From Prorocentrum cordatum (Eukaryota > Sar > Dinophyceae > Prorocentrales > Prorocentraceae), in the NCBI GenBank assembly GCA_963575745.1, contig CAUYUJ010019116.1, forward strand, positions 107,501 through 171,500: DNA of 64,000 bases, given 5' to 3'. The position numbers were made by a program, and so were the translations under genes. The notes under the pieces were generated by a model, which saw only the letters and a program-made list of their open reading frames with translations, ran no database searches and was not told the origin of the DNA. Shown here piece by piece: positions 1 through 11,115 of the stretch. Each line of letters starts with the position of its first letter. Position 1 is the stretch's first letter.

Positions 1-185
1 CAAAAATCCCGGAACCCCGCCGCCCACCGAAATCAGCCCGGAACCAGCAACCAGGAACCCGGGAACCCAGAACCGGGAATCCGGGATCCCGGCCGCTTAC
101 CGAAATCGGCCCGGAACTTTCGCCAGATCTTTCGATCTCAGCCAGGACCCCTTCAGTGCAAGCACTGATTGGGGAATTTCCTCCC
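1..185. repeat. Dispersed repeat C, copy 1
   Basis: A GGAACCC-rich stretch followed by a more unique segment that ends in AGTGCAAGCACTGATTGGGG. The same order of elements, at high similarity, recurs at 47,935-48,109. The conserved end contains the short palindrome AGTGC-AA-GCACT. Both copies run straight into simple repeats. No coding potential is evident. The left boundary is cut by the window edge. Confidence 0.75.
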
Positions 186-239
186 AAGGTTGTCCCGAGC
201 GCGCGCCAGATCTTGAACTTCGAACCTCGATCCTCGATA

Positions 240-562
240 ATACTTCTCCTCCCCCTCCTCCTCCTCCTCCTCCTCCTCCTCCTCCTCCTCCTCCCTCTCC
301 TCCTCACACTCCTCCTCATCCTCCTCATCCCTCCTCCTCCTCCTCCTCCTCCTCCTCCTCCTCTTCCTCCTTCTCATCATCATCAGCATCATCAGCATCA
401 TCAGCAACCTCATCCTCATCCTCATCCTCATCCTCATCTTCATCCTCATCCTCATCCTCATCCTCATCATCAGCATCAGCATCATCATCATCATCACCAC
501 CACCACCATCACCGTCATCATCATCATCATCCTCATCCTCATCCTCATCCTCATCCTCATCC

Positions 563-600
<38 letters not shown>

Positions 601-844
601 GTCATCATCGTCATCATGATCATGATCATGATCATGATCATCTCTCCTTCTCCTCCCCCTCCTCCTCCTCCTCCTCCTCCTCCTCCTCATCCATCTTCCT
701 CCTCATCGTCCCACCTCCACCTCCTCCTCCTCATCATCATCATCCCTCCTCCCCCCTCCCCCTCCTCTTCTTCCTCCTCCTACTACTCCTCCTCCTCCTC
801 TTACTCCTCCCTCCTCCTCCCCCCTCCTCCTCCTCCTCCTCCTT

Positions 845-936
<92 letters not shown>

Positions 937-1204
937 TCATCATCAGCATCAGCATCAGCATCAGCATCATCATCATCATCAGCATCATCATCATCATCAG
1001 CATCATAATCGTCATCGTCATCATCAGCATCAGCATCAGCATCAGCATCTGCATCAACATCAGCATCATCATCAGCATCATCATCATCGTCGTCATCGTC
1101 ATCATCATCATCATCATCACCATCATCATCAGCATCATCATCATCGTCGTCATCGTCATCATCATCACCATCACCATCACCATCACCATCACAGTCACCA
1201 TCAC

Positions 1205-1266
<62 letters not shown>

Positions 1267-1810
1267 CTATTATTATTATTATTATCATCTCTCCTTCTCC
1301 TCCTCCTCCTCATCCATCCATCCTCCTCCTCATCATCCCTCCTCCTCCTCCTCCTCCTCATCATCATCATCATCACTCCTCCCCCTCCTCCTCCTCCTCC
1401 TCCTCTTCTTCATCTAATTCACCCTCTTCCTCCTCCTCCTCCTCCTTCTCATTGTCATCATCATCGTCATCGTCATCGTCAGCGTCATCACCATCACCAT
1501 CATCAGCATCAGCATCAGCATCATGATCAGCATCAGCATCCTCCTCCTCCTTCTCATCCCTCTCCTCCTCCCACTCCTCCTCCTCCTCCTCCTCATCATC
1601 CCTCCTCCTCCTCCTCCTCATCATCAGCATCAGCATCAGCATCAGCATCAGCATCATCGTCATCCTCATACTCATCCTCATCCTCATCCTCTTCCTCCTC
1701 CTCCTCATCATCATCATCAGGATTAGCAGCATCAGCATCAGCATCAGCATCAGCATCACCATCAGCAGCATCACCATCACCATCACCATCACCATCACCA
1801 TCACCATCAC

Positions 1811-1873
<63 letters not shown>

Positions 1874-1983
1874 TTTCCTCTTCATCCGTCCTCCTCCTCC
1901 TCCCCCTCATACTCCTCCTCCTCCTCATCAACATCATCATTCCTCCTCCTCCTCCTCATTCCTCCTCCTCCTCCTCCTCCTCC

Positions 1984-2014
<31 letters not shown>

Positions 2015-2060
2015 TCCTCCTCCTCCTCCTCCTCATTCCTCCTCGTCCTCCTTCTCCTCC
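240..2060. repeat. Compound trinucleotide microsatellite (CTC)n/(ATC)n
   Basis: About 1.8 kb of alternating CTC and ATC/AGC trinucleotide runs, with a few short hexamer variants such as CATGAT. Open frames through it encode only poly-Leu/Pro/His/Ser/Ile or, on the other strand, poly-Glu/Asp/Met, as expected for three-base repeats. I do not treat them as genes. Confidence 0.95.
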
Positions 2061-2925
2061 TCCCTCCCCCCTTCTCCATCTCGTCACCGTCGTCGACGTC
2101 GCTGTCGTCGCGGCATCCGCGGGCGCCCCACGCTGGCCTTTGCCGCCACCGCCGCCGCCGGGGCCGCGCGCCGCGGGCGCGCTCTGGGCGGGGTTCTGCG
2201 GGCCGGCCAGGCCGTCGTCGCCGCCGCCGCCGGCGTCGTCGTTCCTCCCCGCCCCCCTCCCGCCCTCCCTCCCTGCCTCCTCCCTCCCCTCCCCTCCCTG
2301 CCGCCCTGCCTCCCTCCCCCTCCCTCCTCCCTCCCTCCTGGCTCCTCCCTCCCTCCCCTCCCTCCCTTTCTCCTGCCTCCGCCTCACAGCGGACAAATTG
2401 GCAAGAACTGCAGCCAACCCTGCCGCAACTCGTGAGCGGCGCCACAGGCGCGTCGCCCTGTGGTCTAATCAACTCGCTCTTCGTTTACGATTACCCTGAG
2501 TGTCGCCCCGGGAAGCCCTTGCCATTGGCACAGGCCCCGAGGTTTTGCACGTACGAGCTTACTAGAACTGAGCACGCCTTCGCTACACTGCCATCGTCCG
2601 CCGCCGCCTGCCTGCCTCCGCATTCCCATTTCCTTATCTCGGCGGCGAGCCCCCGGGGGCGGGCCTTCACAGAAGGCTCGGAAGCCCCACGGCCTGCTGA
2701 AAAAAGCTTTCGAAGCCTTCCCCGGAGACGCGAACGACTTTTCAGAAGGCCAGAGGGCTTCTGAAAAGCCCCGCCGCCTTCTGAGAGAGCCTTCCCCTCC
2801 TCTCGCTCCCCCCCCCCTCCGCCCGAGGCCGATTCTGAAAAACTCCTCCCCGTCGCACGCCGTGACGTGTCCGCAGGCCGGGCCGGGCGTTCCGCCGGAC
2901 ACGGCCCCACGATCTTGTGATCCTC
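2061..2925. other. No recognised gene; polypyrimidine then GC-rich sequence
   Basis: The first 320 bases are CCT/CTCCC-rich polypyrimidine and GC-rich sequence. The rest is unique-looking and GC-rich. It contains several short CTTCTGA/TCAGAAG palindromic motifs (2,675-2,800), which recur near 4,920-4,960 and, more weakly, near 50,860-50,960. Short open frames show no recognisable domain. Confidence 0.6.
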
Positions 2926-3210
2926 GAAGAGCTTAAAGTTTACAGCAGATTCAGGGATGGAGGGCGGGCCGCTTTCAAAATGGAGCCACCGCCTTAGCGC
3001 CGCGCGCATTCGTCTCAAAAGTTTGCAGGCAGGCTCAAAAGTAGAAGGTGGGTCGGTTTTAAAATGGAACTAACGCTTTAGCACCGCGCCCAATCGTCTT
3101 AGAAGTTTGCAGCAACTTCGAAGATGGAGGTGGGGTACTTTTCAAACAATTGCCCTCGCCTCAGCACCCCTGCAGCAGTTTCAAGGATTCGTTGCCAGCG
3201 AGCCAGCGTA
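2926..3210 (+). repeat. Tandem repeat family A (three to four copies)
   Basis: Degenerate ~75-85 bp units built around 'gatggagggcgggc', 'caaaatgg', 'gcgccgcgcgcattcgtct' and 'aagtttgcag'. The same units recur in reverse orientation at 6,650-7,020 and in this orientation at 21,565-21,920. No coding signal. Confidence 0.75.
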
Positions 3211-4290
3211 GTGGTGATGAGCATTGCCAGCTTCCGCACTGAGGGAAAGGGGACTCCACCATGCGATGCGCAAGCCATGCAAGAAAAGGAAAAGACGGCG
3301 AAAGAGGAAACCAAGACGGGATGAGGAAACGAAGGAGAAGGAAAAAATCGCGCCTGGGGCGGATGGCCCAGAACTACTCACCGCAGAAATGCACCGCAGT
3401 GTTAAGAGTTCATCAAGCCGCAGTGCCAACGACCGACTGGCCGGCACCTGCTGACCAAGGCCAGAGCTGCACGAGCCCGCGACTGTTCAATGTGGACAGT
3501 TGTTGGCAGTCTAAGACTACGGCTCAAGAGCGTCGTCGGACCATGGTGGGCCGCGGACTGTCCCAAGGAGCATTCTCAGATCGCCTGACATTGTGACGGC
3601 GGAGTCCCTTGCCGCCGATCATGATCGGGAACCGTTTCGGCAACCCGCTCGGAACCGGCACGGCAAAGCAAGACACTACAACGCCCTCCAATCGATGCAG
3701 ATGAGGAGGAAGAAGGAGGAGGAGGAGGAGGAGGAGGAGGAGGGGGAGGGGGAGCGGGAGGAGGCGGGGGGAGGGGAACGACGAGGACGACGAGAGCGGC
3801 TGGACTCCCGACCTAACATCGGCGGCGCACTGTGTCCGCCTCGGTCCGACGGGAAGCGAGATGGTCGCCCCATGGCTGACACGACGGGCTGGAGCGGGCA
3901 ACTATCAGCGGCGAGGCGTGCATCACCAGCCATCCACAAAACAAGTTCTTCCAGCGTCATCGCATGGCGCACCGCGCCGCTGCAGGCAGGCGCTGCAGAG
4001 TCCTCTGCGTGGGCCAGCAGAACGACAGCCTGCCTTGGGCAACAACAAGCATGCAAACAGCCAGGAGGGAAGGGAGGAAGAGAGGGGAGAAGGGCAACAC
4101 ATGGGGATGAAAGAGGCTCTTGGGCTCGATGCGTTACTCGGGAGAACGTGTTGCATCCTCCGACGGTACGCCTGGGCGTGCGAGGGCTCGAGACGTTCCG
4201 CGGCACTGCACGGGGGCATCTTGCGCTTCTGTCGCGGGCGCGGAACGAAGAAGACCGATGAGAAACGCGCGGGCGTGGACATGTCCCCTG
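3211..4290. other. No recognised gene; includes a GGA microsatellite at 3,708-3,765
   Basis: Mixed GC-rich sequence. Several overlapping open frames exist on both strands, but none shows a recognisable domain, and the longest runs through the GGA microsatellite as poly-Glu. I see no promoter or RNA signal. Confidence 0.5.
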
Positions 4291-4303
4291 ACGCATCGGA
4301 GCA

Positions 4304-5518
4304 TCAGAGGGCGCCCTGCCGCGCACTCAGGAAAGCGGCCAGCTCCTCGATGTCCCCGCGGTGCTGGGGCACCTCGTGGTCCCTGCGGAAGCTGTGCTCG
4401 TGCACCTCCGCCCCGTCGCAGCGCCGGGCCAGGAAGCGCGACTGGGCCAGAGGCATGGTCTGGTCGCTCGGACCGACCCTGTGCAGCGACGGAACTCTGC
4501 TGACCGACTCGCGGATGACAAGCTGGGTGATCTGCTCGCCTCCGGCATGCCGCACTGGCTGCAAGAAGTGGCCCGTGGGGAGGCACGCCGGCGGCGCCCC
4601 GCCCTCGCTGGCGGCGGCGCCCCGGAGCTGCTGCCCGAGCTGGCCGGCGAGCGTGCAATCGGCGCGCCAGTTTGGCGGCGCGCACGAGGGGGTAGGGGGA
4701 GCGGGGGGAAGGCTTCTGTAAAGGAGGCTGTTTCTCAGAAGTAGGTCGGGCATGTCCTCCTACAGGCGGATGTTGGGCGAACAATTAAATATTGTTTAAA
4801 ACTGCGCAAAAATAGTGAAAACATCGTCCCCAGACTATTGTTTGACTATGCTTGAATATTCCTCCTGTAGAGGGACAGGCCCGACGTAATCTTAGAAGGC
4901 GCCAGTCCTACATCGATAGATAAATCCCGCGACTTCTGAGAAGCGGGGGTGCTTCTGAGAAGCCTTCTCCCCTCCCCCTACCCCCCTTTGCGCTTGGCTG
5001 ACCAGTACTCGGGCATGTTCAGCGGCACCGGGCTCAGGAACGCAGACTCCAGCAGGATGAACCAGGGCACGCTGGGTGCGCCGGCATCTTCTGTGGCCGC
5101 CCCCTGCGAGGAGCCGAAGATGCCGTCGAAGGGCCCCTGCTCGCTCCACACGCGGAGCAGCGACGCCAGGGATTCGTCGAGGCGCTGGAAAATTACACCA
5201 GCGCCTGCTGGTGGTACCCGCAGCAGGCGCACCGCTCTCGACCGACGCCTCGTGGGGCTTTCCAGCGCCACCAAGGCCGCTTCGGCGTGCTGGGCACCAG
5301 CTCTCCGGTTGTGGAAGATCCCCTTCTGCACGTCCTCCTCCACGCACCGGGCAGAGGCCGGGCACTTTGCCGCGAGCGGCGCGTCCACGAAGGTGTACTC
5401 CGCGACCTCCCTGGTCCACTCGACGGTGTGACTTCATCCTCCCCTTGAAGCTGCCAGCGTCCTGCATGCTCCCATGCAGGGCGAAGATGCGGAGCTTCCA
5501 CGCTGGGGCCGCGCCCAC
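4304..5518 (-). pseudogene. FSH1-like serine hydrolase, broken retrogene
   Basis: Resembles the FSH1 family of alpha/beta serine hydrolases. Read on the minus strand, the N-terminus (KLRIFALHGSMQDAGSFKGR) matches the family's opening strand and HG loop. FVDAP follows, then GPFDGIFGSSQGAA, the GxSxG nucleophile elbow (about 5,070-5,110). The C-terminal block at 4,304-4,520 carries GPSDQTMP (acid residue) and RDHEVP (catalytic His), ending at a natural-looking stop. So all three triad positions are present. It is broken, however. The codon expected to be the start is GTG (5,516-5,518) and no in-frame ATG precedes it. At least two frame changes occur between 5,190 and 5,435. The middle (4,745-4,885) holds a MITE-like insert. 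A real intron around the insert cannot be excluded. Upstream lies a spliced-leader-like tandem, suggesting origin as a retroposed mRNA. Identification is by motif only. Confidence 0.65.
4745..4885. mobile_element. MITE-like element with 22 bp terminal inverted repeats
   Basis: The ends 4,745-4,766 and 4,864-4,885 are inverted repeats matching at 19 of 22 positions (GTCGGGCATGTCCTCCTACA / reverse of TGTAGAGGGACAGGCCCGAC). They enclose 97 bp that is AT-rich compared with its surroundings, including a small AACAAT/ATTGTT hairpin. No open frame. No convincing target-site duplication is visible. It sits inside the FSH1-like pseudogene. Confidence 0.6.
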
Positions 5519-5539
5519 CCTCTTCGCAGACGCCTGCGC

Positions 5540-5565
5540 CTTGAGCCACAGGCTTGAGCCAAGGG
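5540..5565 (-). other. Possible tandem relict spliced-leader tails
   Basis: On the minus strand, CCTTGGCTCAAG is followed directly by CCTGTGGCTCAAG. The 3' end of the dinoflagellate spliced leader is TTTTGGCTCAAG, and retroposed dinoflagellate mRNAs are known to keep tandem truncated leader copies starting at CCATTTTGG. Two TGGCTCAAG tails 13 bp apart, 21 bp upstream of the apparent former start codon of the FSH1-like sequence, fit that pattern. Both copies are shortened and imperfect, so chance remains possible. Confidence 0.5.
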
Positions 5566-5569
5566 TTCA

Positions 5570-5760
5570 AGTCACAGGAGTGGTGTTCTGTCACGACTGA
5601 GAACTGTCAGGACGCAACAGTCGCGTGGGCACGCGGTGTGGAAGTCCCAGGAATGGAGTTCTGGCACGACTCAGCATCGCCAGGACGCAACAGGAAGGTT
5701 GCTTCGCGGCGTTGAAGTCCCAGGAATTGCGTGCAGCCGCGATTTAGGATTCGCAAACAT
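5570..5760 (+). repeat. Tandem repeat family B (about three units)
   Basis: Units of roughly 60-70 bp with 'gttctggcacgactcagcat', 'caggacgcaacag' and 'gaagtcccaggaatggag'. They recur in reverse orientation at 6,470-6,640 and again in this orientation at 21,950-22,085, in both of those places beside family A. Confidence 0.75.
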
Positions 5761-5995
5761 TTGTGGAAGTGAAGGGTGCCCGAATCCGATCAAAAATCTG
5801 GTACTGTCAGTTTCTGAACCTCGCGAGACATTCCCGCTTTTGGGGAGCCTGAGGGAATGAGACCCTTCCGTGTTTGAATTCTTCGGACGGTTGTCTTTCA
5901 AGGGGCCACTTCCCGCAATTAAGATGACCTCTTTTCAGGACCTAAGAGGAAAGTTGGAGGAGGGTGTATTGCAACTCGTTGATGCGTCTTGGGTT
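5761..5995. other. Nothing recognised
   Basis: About 235 bases of unique-looking, less GC-rich sequence between a repeat B block and a CTC microsatellite. No domain, RNA or repeat identified. Confidence 0.5.
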
Positions 5996-6345
5996 TCTCC
6001 TCCTCCTCCTCCTCCTCCTCCTCCTCCTCCTCCTCCTCCTCCCCCTCGCCCTCCCTGCTCCCCCTCGTCCCCCGGCCATCCTCCCTCACCTGCGCCCTCC
6101 CACTTGTCCTCCGCCCTCCTCGTCCTCCTCCTCGTCCTCCTCCTCGTCCTCCTCCTCCTCCTCCTCCTCCTCCTCCTCCTGCTCCCCGTCCTGCTGCCTC
6201 GACGACGATGACGACGCCGCGGCCGCCGCCGCCGCCGACGACGAGGTTAACGAAGCACCCCGGAAGCCTCGACCCGTTCCCTGGAGGAGTAGGAGGAGGA
6301 GTAGGAGGAGGAGGAGGAGGAGGAGGAGGAGGAGGAGGACCAGTG
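5996..6345. repeat. Microsatellite cluster (CTC, GAC/GCC, GGA)
   Basis: CTC runs (5,996-6,185), a GAC/GCC-rich stretch (6,198-6,245) and GGA runs (6,283-6,338). Open frames across it are repeat translations only. Confidence 0.9.
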
Positions 6346-6464
6346 TAAACCCACGATTCATCAAGGATGTTGGAATAAACCCTCCCTCCAAGCTCCCCCT
6401 TCTTAGGCACCTACAAAGATTCATGTCCACTAAGGGAACTGCCACGTTGGAAGACAACCGCTTG

Positions 6465-7025
6465 AAGACCCAGAGGCGCACCAGAACACCATTTTCGGGA
6501 CTCCACCGCCACGGATCAACCTGACTGTTGCGTCTTGACGACCCTAAATCGTGCCAGAAAACCGCTCTTGGGACTTCAACACCGCGGATCAACTTAACTG
6601 CTGCGCCCTGGCAACCTTGAATCGCTCCAAAACGTCGTTTCTGGCTACGTTGACCGCTGCAATCCGTGAAACTGCTGCAACTTGTTTAAGCGAATGTGCG
6701 CGGCGCCATTGCGAGAATTACATCTTGAAAAGAAAGCCGCCCTCGATCCGTGGCACTCTTGCAAAGTTTAAAGACGAGCGCGCGCGGCGCTAAGGCGAGA
6801 ACCACATGTTGAACACCACCCGCCCTCAACCCGTGAAACTCTTGCAAATGTTAACGACGAATGTGCGCGGCGCTAAAGCGAGAACCACATTTTGAAAACC
6901 AGCCGCCCTCCATCCGTGAAGCTGTTGCAACATGTTACAGCGATTGTGCGCGGCGCTAAAGCGAGAACCGCTTGCTGAAAAACACCCGCCCTCCATCTGT
7001 GAAACTGCTGCCAAGATTGTAGCTT
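6465..7025 (-). repeat. Composite repeat B plus A, reverse orientation
   Basis: Family B units occupy about 6,465-6,640 and family A units about 6,650-7,020, both inverted relative to the copies at 2.9 kb and 5.6 kb. Read on the minus strand the order is A then B, exactly as at 21.56-22.09 kb. So A and B travel together as one dispersed composite. Family A shows about five units, each carrying GCGGCGCTAAAGCGAGAACC and an AACCAGCCGCCCTCCAT-type block. Confidence 0.8.
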
Positions 7026-7133
7026 CAGCGCAATCAATATTGAGGAAGTCTCACGCGAAAACCCCTGGCCTTCCCTCTCGACCGGGTTCGGAGTGCGGCA
7101 CTGAAGAATTACTTATAAGGAAAAGGAATGGAG

Positions 7134-7900
7134 TTGAGGAGGAGGCTGAAGAGGAGGAGGAGGAGGAGGAGGAGGAGGAGGAGGAGGAGGAGGGGGACGA
7201 GGAGGACGAGGAGGAGGAGGAGTTGAGAAGAGGAGAAGGAGGAGGAGGACGAGGACGAGGACGAGGATGAGGAGGAGGACGAGGAGTGGAAGACGACGAG
7301 GAGGTTTGAGGAGGAGGATGAGGTTTTGAGGTCGAGGGGGAGGAGGAGGTGGTGGAGGAGGAGGAGGAGGAGGAGAAGGAGAATCTAGGAGGATCCAGGA
7401 GGATCGAGGAAAAGCCCAGGAGGGTCAAACACGAGGGGGACAGTTTTGAAGGCTTTGAGGGCGCGTGGGCGCTCTGAGGCTCATACGGGGTTCTACGGGA
7501 TTTTCTCCTTCTCCCCTCCTCCGCCTCCTCCTCCTCCTCCAATTCCCTCTTCGTCGTCGTCGTCGTCTTCGTCTTCGTCGTCTACTAAGGCAGCGGCGGC
7601 AGCAGAGACGTCGTCGGCGTCGTCGTCGTCGTCGTTTGGTGCCGTTGTCGTCGTCGTCGTCGTCGTCGTCGTCGGCGGTGTCGGCGTCGTCGTCTTCGTC
7701 GTCGTCATTCACGCCGTCGGAGAGGAAGAAGGAGGAGCGAGGATCGAGGAGGTCGAGGAGAGTCGAGGATCAAAGAGGATCGAGCAGGATCAAGGAGGGT
7801 CGAGGAGGATCGAGAAGGATCGAGGAGGGCGAAAATCGAGGGTCGAGGGGGGTCGAGGATCGAGGGTCGAGGAGTGCATGCACACGGACCAGAGGGTCCA
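7134..7900. repeat. Microsatellites (GGA)n, (GTC)n and GATCGAGGA-type tandem repeats
   Basis: GGA/GAC runs at 7,134-7,380, a CTC/CGT block at 7,500-7,710 and a degenerate (GATCGAGGAG)-type array at 7,735-7,885. Translated frames are low complexity in every frame. Confidence 0.9.
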
Positions 7901-9234
7901 AGCGTTGCGGGTGATCCTCGATTCCCCTCGATTCCCCTTGGCCCTCCTCCTTATCCTCCTCGTTTTTCTCCTCCTCATCCTCCTCCTCTTCCCCGGCCTG
8001 CGCGGAAAGTTTTGCAAGAGGCGCGGGGACGACCGTCCCTGGCTTCAGCGTGGCGTGGCGTGTGGCAGGCGGCCGAGGGATCAATTTTCCCTGGCCTGCG
8101 CTCGCATACACCTGGCTCGGACGACCGTCCGAGGCCCTCGAAGATCTGTCACTTGACGGGGAAGCTGGAGGGCGCTGGACGAGGTGGTGCTGCGAGCTCC
8201 CATCCGAACGGGAGGCAAAAACCTCCTCCTCCTCCTCGATCCTCCTCTCTGATCGTCCTCCTCCTCCTCCTTCTCCTCCTCACCCTCTCACCTGACCACG
8301 CATCGGGAAATCCTCAGGGGGCTCTTCCACCTAAACCCTGAAGTGATCCGATCGTCTGATCAGAAATCGGGAAGCCCTCAGGAGACCCGATCATCTGACC
8401 AAAAGTTGTGGAATATGGCTTGGGAACTGGTATTCTTACAGCAAGTACGGATTCCGCAGAGAAAACTATCATCTGGCCGCGAACAAGGCGCACTACAAGG
8501 AGCAACATACTTTTTCCAGCAGCCCAAGTCAATTGCTGAGAAATCACACCGGAATCTCTCAGATCAATTACTGTTTACGGAAATGCATGTTCCGATTGAG
8601 TTCAGAGCGTTTGAAAACAGCATCCGGGTTGTTGGCACTCCCAACATGTTCAAAAGCGATTCGGGTAGGTCATGTCAAACGTGGCTGCGTGCAGGCCTTC
8701 ATGTGCCTCGCGACGGGAAGTTCGCAGTTGTCCATCTGCACAGGTTCGCAGTCAAAGACAAGGCAGCTCTCTGAAGAGGACCCACGTGACTGATGGACCC
8801 TTTCCCTCATTCGTCGCTGACGCACTATTGATGACCACCTCGGATCCAGTGTTATCAAGCAGCGGCTTCCCAAATGACAGAAGCAGCTCCACCTTTCGAT
8901 TTGTCAGGCAAGTTCCCTGGCCGCGTAGCAGACTCAACTCGCGCAACTGCGTATGTTAGTCTTTTTGTTCTCTCTCTCTCTCTCTCTCTCCTTTTCTCTT
9001 TCTCTCTCTCTCTCTCCTAATGTCACACCGTACGGCACTGGGACAAGTATCATTACGAGCCTCTGTTCGCATTCCTTCACCGATCTATTTTACAAATGCA
9101 CTAAGACCCTTTCCCTTGACAACCCTGTGTCCGTTTTGGCCAGCATTTCAAGCCGCGCTCAGCTGTGGCGGCGAGATCCTCCCGAGATGCCCCAAAATCC
9201 CAGATACGACGACGAAGCCGTGACGACGAGAACA
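7901..9234. other. No recognised gene; includes a CT-rich microsatellite
   Basis: Short open frames occur on both strands, including a 64-codon minus-strand frame at 8,752-8,946 whose composition looks protein-like but which I cannot place. A small direct duplication with 'gatccgatcgtctgatca' and 'acccgatcatctgacc' lies at 8,346-8,400. A (CT)n tract occupies 8,966-9,016. Confidence 0.45.
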
Positions 9235-9253
9235 TTAAAACAACGACGACGAC

Positions 9254-9292
<39 letters not shown>

Positions 9293-9597
9293 AACGACTG
9301 CAACGCCGCCGACGACGCCGAAAACGCCGACGACGCCGCCGAGGCCGCCGCCAGCGCCCACGACGACGACGCCAACGCCGATGCCTCTGAGGGGCTGCGG
9401 GCCGCCTCCCAAATCGCCAGAGCGGGAGGGGGGAGCAGGAAGAGGTGGAGGCGGGGGGAGAAAAATGTGAAGAGGAGGAGGAGGAGGAGGAGGAGGAGGA
9501 GGAGGAGCAGGAGGAGGAGGAGGCGGATAATGAGGAGGATGAGGAGGAGGAGGAGGAGGTGAAGGAGAAGGAGGAGGAGGAGGAGGAGGAGGGGCGA
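9235..9597. repeat. (ACG)n and (GGA)n microsatellites
   Basis: ACG-based repeats at 9,238-9,385 grading into GCC variants, then GGA/GAG repeats at 9,465-9,595. They lie just downstream of the 3' end of the minus-strand LINE at 9.6-12.8 kb. Confidence 0.9.
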
Positions 9598-9621
9598 ACG
9601 TCCACTGGCGGACGTGTCTTA

Positions 9622-10110
9622 TTATCGCGCGGGCGCGGCGGGCGCGTGCGGGGCTTCCTCACGAAGGTGGTCGTAGATGTCGAAGTTGTGGCCCTGCACG
9701 AAATGCGAGGCGACGTCGGTGATGGCACTGCCATCTGGAGCTTGGCTTGAATCTCGACCAGCATGTGCCACTTGTCCTGCAGGGCCAGTTCCACCATGAA
9801 GCGAACCACGCAATCGGAGAGCTTGGCGAACAGCATGGACAGCTGCATTGAATACGAGGAAGTCGCTGTTGAAGTCGATGCGCGTACACCGCTGCTGTTT
9901 TTTTTCGTGTGGTAGAGAGCACTTCAAAGAGTGCGAGAACGAGTGGGCGTGGAAGTCCTTTGAGCATCTGAACACACAGCTGCGTCGATCTGGTCGAACG
10001 TGAAGACGGTATGAGGCCGCCCAGCCACCAGCAAGCGTCTTGATGGCCGGCCAGAATTGGGAGGGCGGCATCGTGGCGACCTGCGTTCGTATTTGCTTCC
10101 AGTTGATCTT
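9622..10110 (-). pseudogene. C-terminal CVF-C domain of LINE A
   Basis: Minus-strand reading gives AIKTLAGGWAASYRLH followed by SCVFRC and HSFSHSLKC. This matches the ending I know from dinoflagellate LINE-like proteins: a GGW-S-R motif, then CVF-C, then H-L-C, probably a zinc-binding knuckle. The frame stays open for more than 200 codons around it. The first Cys pair and the later His/Cys are retained. Confidence 0.6.
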
Positions 10111-10669
10111 CACCGAGGCTGGCAACTGGACTGGGCTGGTGATGTCGTTCACTGCCGCGGCGTCCTCGTGGATCTGGCTGTTGGTGCGGTCGAGCAGGGT
10201 GGAGTCCGACGGGTCGTTGATCGGATCCGCTGCCAGCAGCCAGTCGTGGTGCCTCCGATGTTCAGCAGCAGCAGAACTAAACTCCAGTCGAGTTTCGGCC
10301 GTCCAAGGTGTATGATCCCAACGGCGCGCCCTTGCCCTTCTGGATGGATCTGGCTCGGTGGGCGCGCGTGCACACATGTTGCGGGATGTTGCGGGCGCGG
10401 CTGCGAAGCGTCTGCTCGCTCCCTCCCGCGAAGAGCACGCGGAAGTTCTGCCTCCTCAGGATCGCGTAGACGTCCTCTTCGCACCACCTGATTCAGTTGT
10501 CCTCCCGCGTCTCAGAAGTCCCATGAGTCGAGGTATATGTCAGGAGGCCAGTCATCGCCCCAGTGCGCAAGCACTCCAGCCAAAGTTGCCAGTTGCTCGC
10601 GAGCCTGATCTCTGTCGTCATCATTGAAATTTGGCGCGGGAGTAGGCGTCGCACGTCTGCCAGGAGGGC

Positions 10670-11115
10670 GCTCGCACAGGTGACGTAATGCGTCTGAACG
10701 TTGTCCCCTCAAGTTCGCGTCAAGCTGTGGAGGTAGCCGCTGGCCAGGACGACAGTGCTGTCGCTCACCCGCAGGAAGGCGCCCACGCGGGCGACGTAAT
10801 GCGTCTGACTTGTGTCCCATCAAGCTCGGATCACGCTGTGGAGGTAGCCACTGGTTAAGACGATGGCGCTGTCGCTCAGCCACAGGAAAGCGCTGGCGAC
10901 GCAATGCGTCTGAATTTTGTCCCATCAAGCTCGCGTTACACTGTGGAGGTAGCCGTTGGTCAGGACGATGGTGCTGTCGCTCAGCCACAGGAAGGCGCTC
11001 AAGCGGGCGACGCAATGCGTCTGATTGTTTGTCCCCTCAAGCTCGAGGCAAGTGTTGGAGGTAGCCGCTGGTCAGGACGTTGGTGCTGTCGCCCAGCCAC
11101 AGGAGGTAGCGGATT
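10670..11115 (-). repeat. 105-111 bp minisatellite inside LINE A, about four units
   Basis: GCGTCTGA anchors repeat at 10,690, 10,801, 10,906 and 11,017, giving periods of 111, 105 and 111 bp. All are multiples of three, so on the minus strand a frame stays open across the array and encodes a 35-37 residue repeat containing RLPVAERQHHRPDQRLPPQ-like and SLMGQNSDALRR-like segments. Confidence 0.85.

Noticed and set aside
153-1940. Long open frames on both strands (up to 456 codons)
   Set aside because: They are translations of CTC/ATC trinucleotide repeats, which stay open in several frames. Composition is one or two residues at a time with no domain.
10670-11115. Regularly spaced repeats considered as a CRISPR array
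   Set aside because: Unit length is 105-111 bp with no separate spacer and repeat parts. The setting is a eukaryotic LINE.
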